Shown here: positions 62,201 through 64,000 of the stretch, piece after piece
Numbering within the stretch: the stretch's first letter is position 1
Layout: each line of letters begins with the position of its first letter
Assembly: GCA_963580285.1 (NCBI GenBank)
Contig: OY757026.1
Location: 85,038,651-85,102,650, forward strand
Source of the DNA: Lucinisca nassula
Taxonomy: Eukaryota; Mollusca; Bivalvia; Lucinida; Lucinidae
Length of the DNA: 64,000 nucleotides
Reading direction: 5' to 3'
Notes under the pieces: generated by a model
Seen by the model: only the letters and a program-made list of their open reading frames with translations
Databases searched by the model: none
Told to the model about the DNA's origin: nothing
Made by a program: the position numbers and the translations under genes

Positions 62201-64000
62201 CGGTTTTTTCACCGTTAGTCCTTCTCAATATAATACACCCTCGGGGCAAATTACAGATCGCTGCGTTCAATAGAGGCCGAGAAAAGTGGCTTAGAAAATT
62301 TGATTGAGGTTACCTGTGGTGGATGCTAAATTCTCATTTTGGTCACTTTAACGTAGACGCATGAAAACGGTGCCAAAACGTGTCCATGCGTGCCAAACAC
62401 CCTGGGGTAAAATGGGAGTTGTTTCTGTCAAATAGTGTCGGAGATATAAGGGCCCAAACTTACGGTACTTTGACCTTCTAAGGGCCATAACTCGAAACAC
62501 AGAGAACGAAGACAACTCCCATTTTATCCCAGGACACTTGGGTCAAGGGCGCATCATTTGGCAGCAATTATAAGCCGATTCCATCAAGTCACCTTTTGCA
62601 ACATTTAGACACCTTCGGCATATTGTTGTCCCGCCCAAAACTTTAGGCCCTTATAACTCGAGTGTTTGTATGGCGATTAAGCTGAAATTTTGCATGCTGC
62701 TAGTACACCTCAGTGCCTCGAAGAGTGCAAAATTTCATACTGCTACAACACGTATCTTGCGAGTTATAAGCCTTTGAAATTCGAGGAAACTAAACTTTGT
62801 GCCTATTTCTCGGGAAGACGAAATGAGTTGAAGAGGTGCAGTATGCCGCTTTCAAACGGCATTGATGTCGCCTGCCATCGTGCAAAAACTCGCGAACACT
62901 GGGGCACTAGAAAGTGCCGAAATAAAGGGCTCATTTTTACATTGAGGTCTACGGGAAAACCGAATAAAACGCCGCGGCGCAGCCTAGAGGGCGATAACAA
63001 TAGCGGTTTTTTCACCGTTAGTCCTTCTCAATATAATACACCCTCGGGGCAAATTACAGATCGCTGCGTTCAATAGAGGCCGAGAAAAGTGGCTTAGAAA
63101 ATTTGATTGAGGTTACCTGTGGTGGATGCTTAATTCTCATTTTGGTCACTTTAACGTAGACGCATGAAAACGGTGCCAAAACGTGTCCATGCGTTCCAAA
63201 CACCCTGGGGTAAAATGGGAGTTGTTTCTGTCAAATAGTTTCGGAGATATAAGGGCCCAAACTTACGGTACTTTGACCTTCTAAGGGCCATAACTCGAAA
63301 CACAGAGAACGAAGACAACTCCCATTTTATCCCAGGACACTTGGGTCAAGGGCGCATCATTTGGCAGCAGTTATAAGCCGATTCCATCAAGTCACCTTTT
63401 GCAACATTTAGACACCTTCGGCATATTGTTGTCCCGCCCAAAACTTTAGTCCCTTATAACTCGAGTGTTGGTATGGCGATTAAGCTGAAATTTTGCATGC
63501 TGCTAGTACACCTCAGTGCCTCGAAGAGTGCAAAATTTCATACTGCTACAACACGTATCTTGCGAGTTATAAGCCTTTGAAATTCGAGGAAACTAAACTT
63601 TGTGCCTATTTCTCGGGAAGACGAAATGAGTTGAAGAGGTGCAGTATGCCGCTTTCAAAAGGCATTGATGTCGCCTGCCATCGTGCAAAAACTCGCGAAC
63701 ACTGGGGCACTAGAAAGTGCCGAAATAAAGGGCTCATTTTTACATTGAGGTCTACGGGAAAACCGAATAAAACGCCGCGGCGCAGCCTAGAGGGCGATAA
63801 CAATAGCGGTTTTTTCACCGTTAGTCCTTCTCAATATAATACACCCTCGGGGCAAATTACAGATCGCTGCGTTCAATAGAGGCCGAGAAAAGTGGCTTAG
63901 AAAATTTGATTGAGGTTACCTGTGGTGGATGCTAAATTCTCATTTTGGTCACTTTAACGTAGACGCATGAAAACGGTGCCAAAACGTGTCCATGCGTGCC

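Larger units (their letters stand above)
39804..64000 (+). repeat. 802-bp satellite tandem array, right block (about 30 copies)
   Basis: This is the continuation of the left array in the same orientation and in exact register: removing the 30714-39803 insertion and one ATTC copy restores an uninterrupted monomer. The copies next to the insertion carry the same private variants as those to its left (extra T in CACCTTTTGC, AAGCCAACTCC, GGGCTAAGGG, TTCATAAGGC, GATAATAA, and the 65-bp duplication). The array runs past base 64000. No unit contains a credible gene. Confidence 0.98.

Noticed and set aside
1..64000. CRISPR-like array, because of regular repeats
   Set aside because: The whole 802-bp unit repeats, with no short repeat separated by unique spacers. 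The surroundings are eukaryotic.

Overview
The window is eukaryotic, almost certainly animal (metazoan), DNA. It holds a long tandem satellite array, one large retrotransposon-like insertion, a spliced-type reading frame for a TatD-family (TATDN2-like) hydrolase, and fossils of a LINE and a tRNA-derived SINE. There is no operon structure, no ribosome-binding site and no prokaryotic gene. The species cannot be fixed from sequence alone; a marine invertebrate is a reasonable guess, not a demonstrated one.

Layout. Bases 1-30713 and 39804-64000 are one head-to-tail array of an 802-bp satellite, about 68 copies, all in one orientation and differing from each other by few substitutions. Variants recur at fixed multiples of 802 bp, so the array is built of local higher-order repeats: 5-mer of 4010 bp at 1-8.9 kb, 2-mer at 11-14 kb, 4-mer of 3208 bp at 16-22 kb, 4-mer of 3274 bp around the insertion, 3-mer of 2406 bp at 52-56 kb. 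Each monomer carries a large imperfect inverted repeat. The short open frames that recur once per monomer are by-products of homogenised repeats and are not annotated as genes.

The array is split at 30714-39803 by a 9,090-bp element with 241-bp direct terminal repeats (TG...CA ends, one mismatch between them) and a 4-bp target duplication ATTC. On the minus strand it has every landmark of an LTR retrotransposon: a primer-binding site matching the 3' end of tRNA-Ser two bases inside the upstream LTR, and a polypurine tract abutting the downstream LTR. It has no intact gag, protease, reverse transcriptase, RNase H or integrase. Its one well-preserved coding segment, in the same orientation as the element, is a complete TatD metal-dependent hydrolase domain with all expected metal ligands. 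Upstream of it in element orientation lie a Ser/Pro/Arg/Tyr-rich frame (around 38.0 kb) and a short retropepsin-like motif (36.7 kb). A consensus splice donor sits near the inner end of each LTR and a good splice acceptor sits exactly where the TatD frame opens.

Most notable reading: this looks like a recently moved, non-autonomous LTR element that carries a captured (or co-opted) TatD hydrolase gene and landed in satellite DNA after the surrounding higher-order repeat had already formed.
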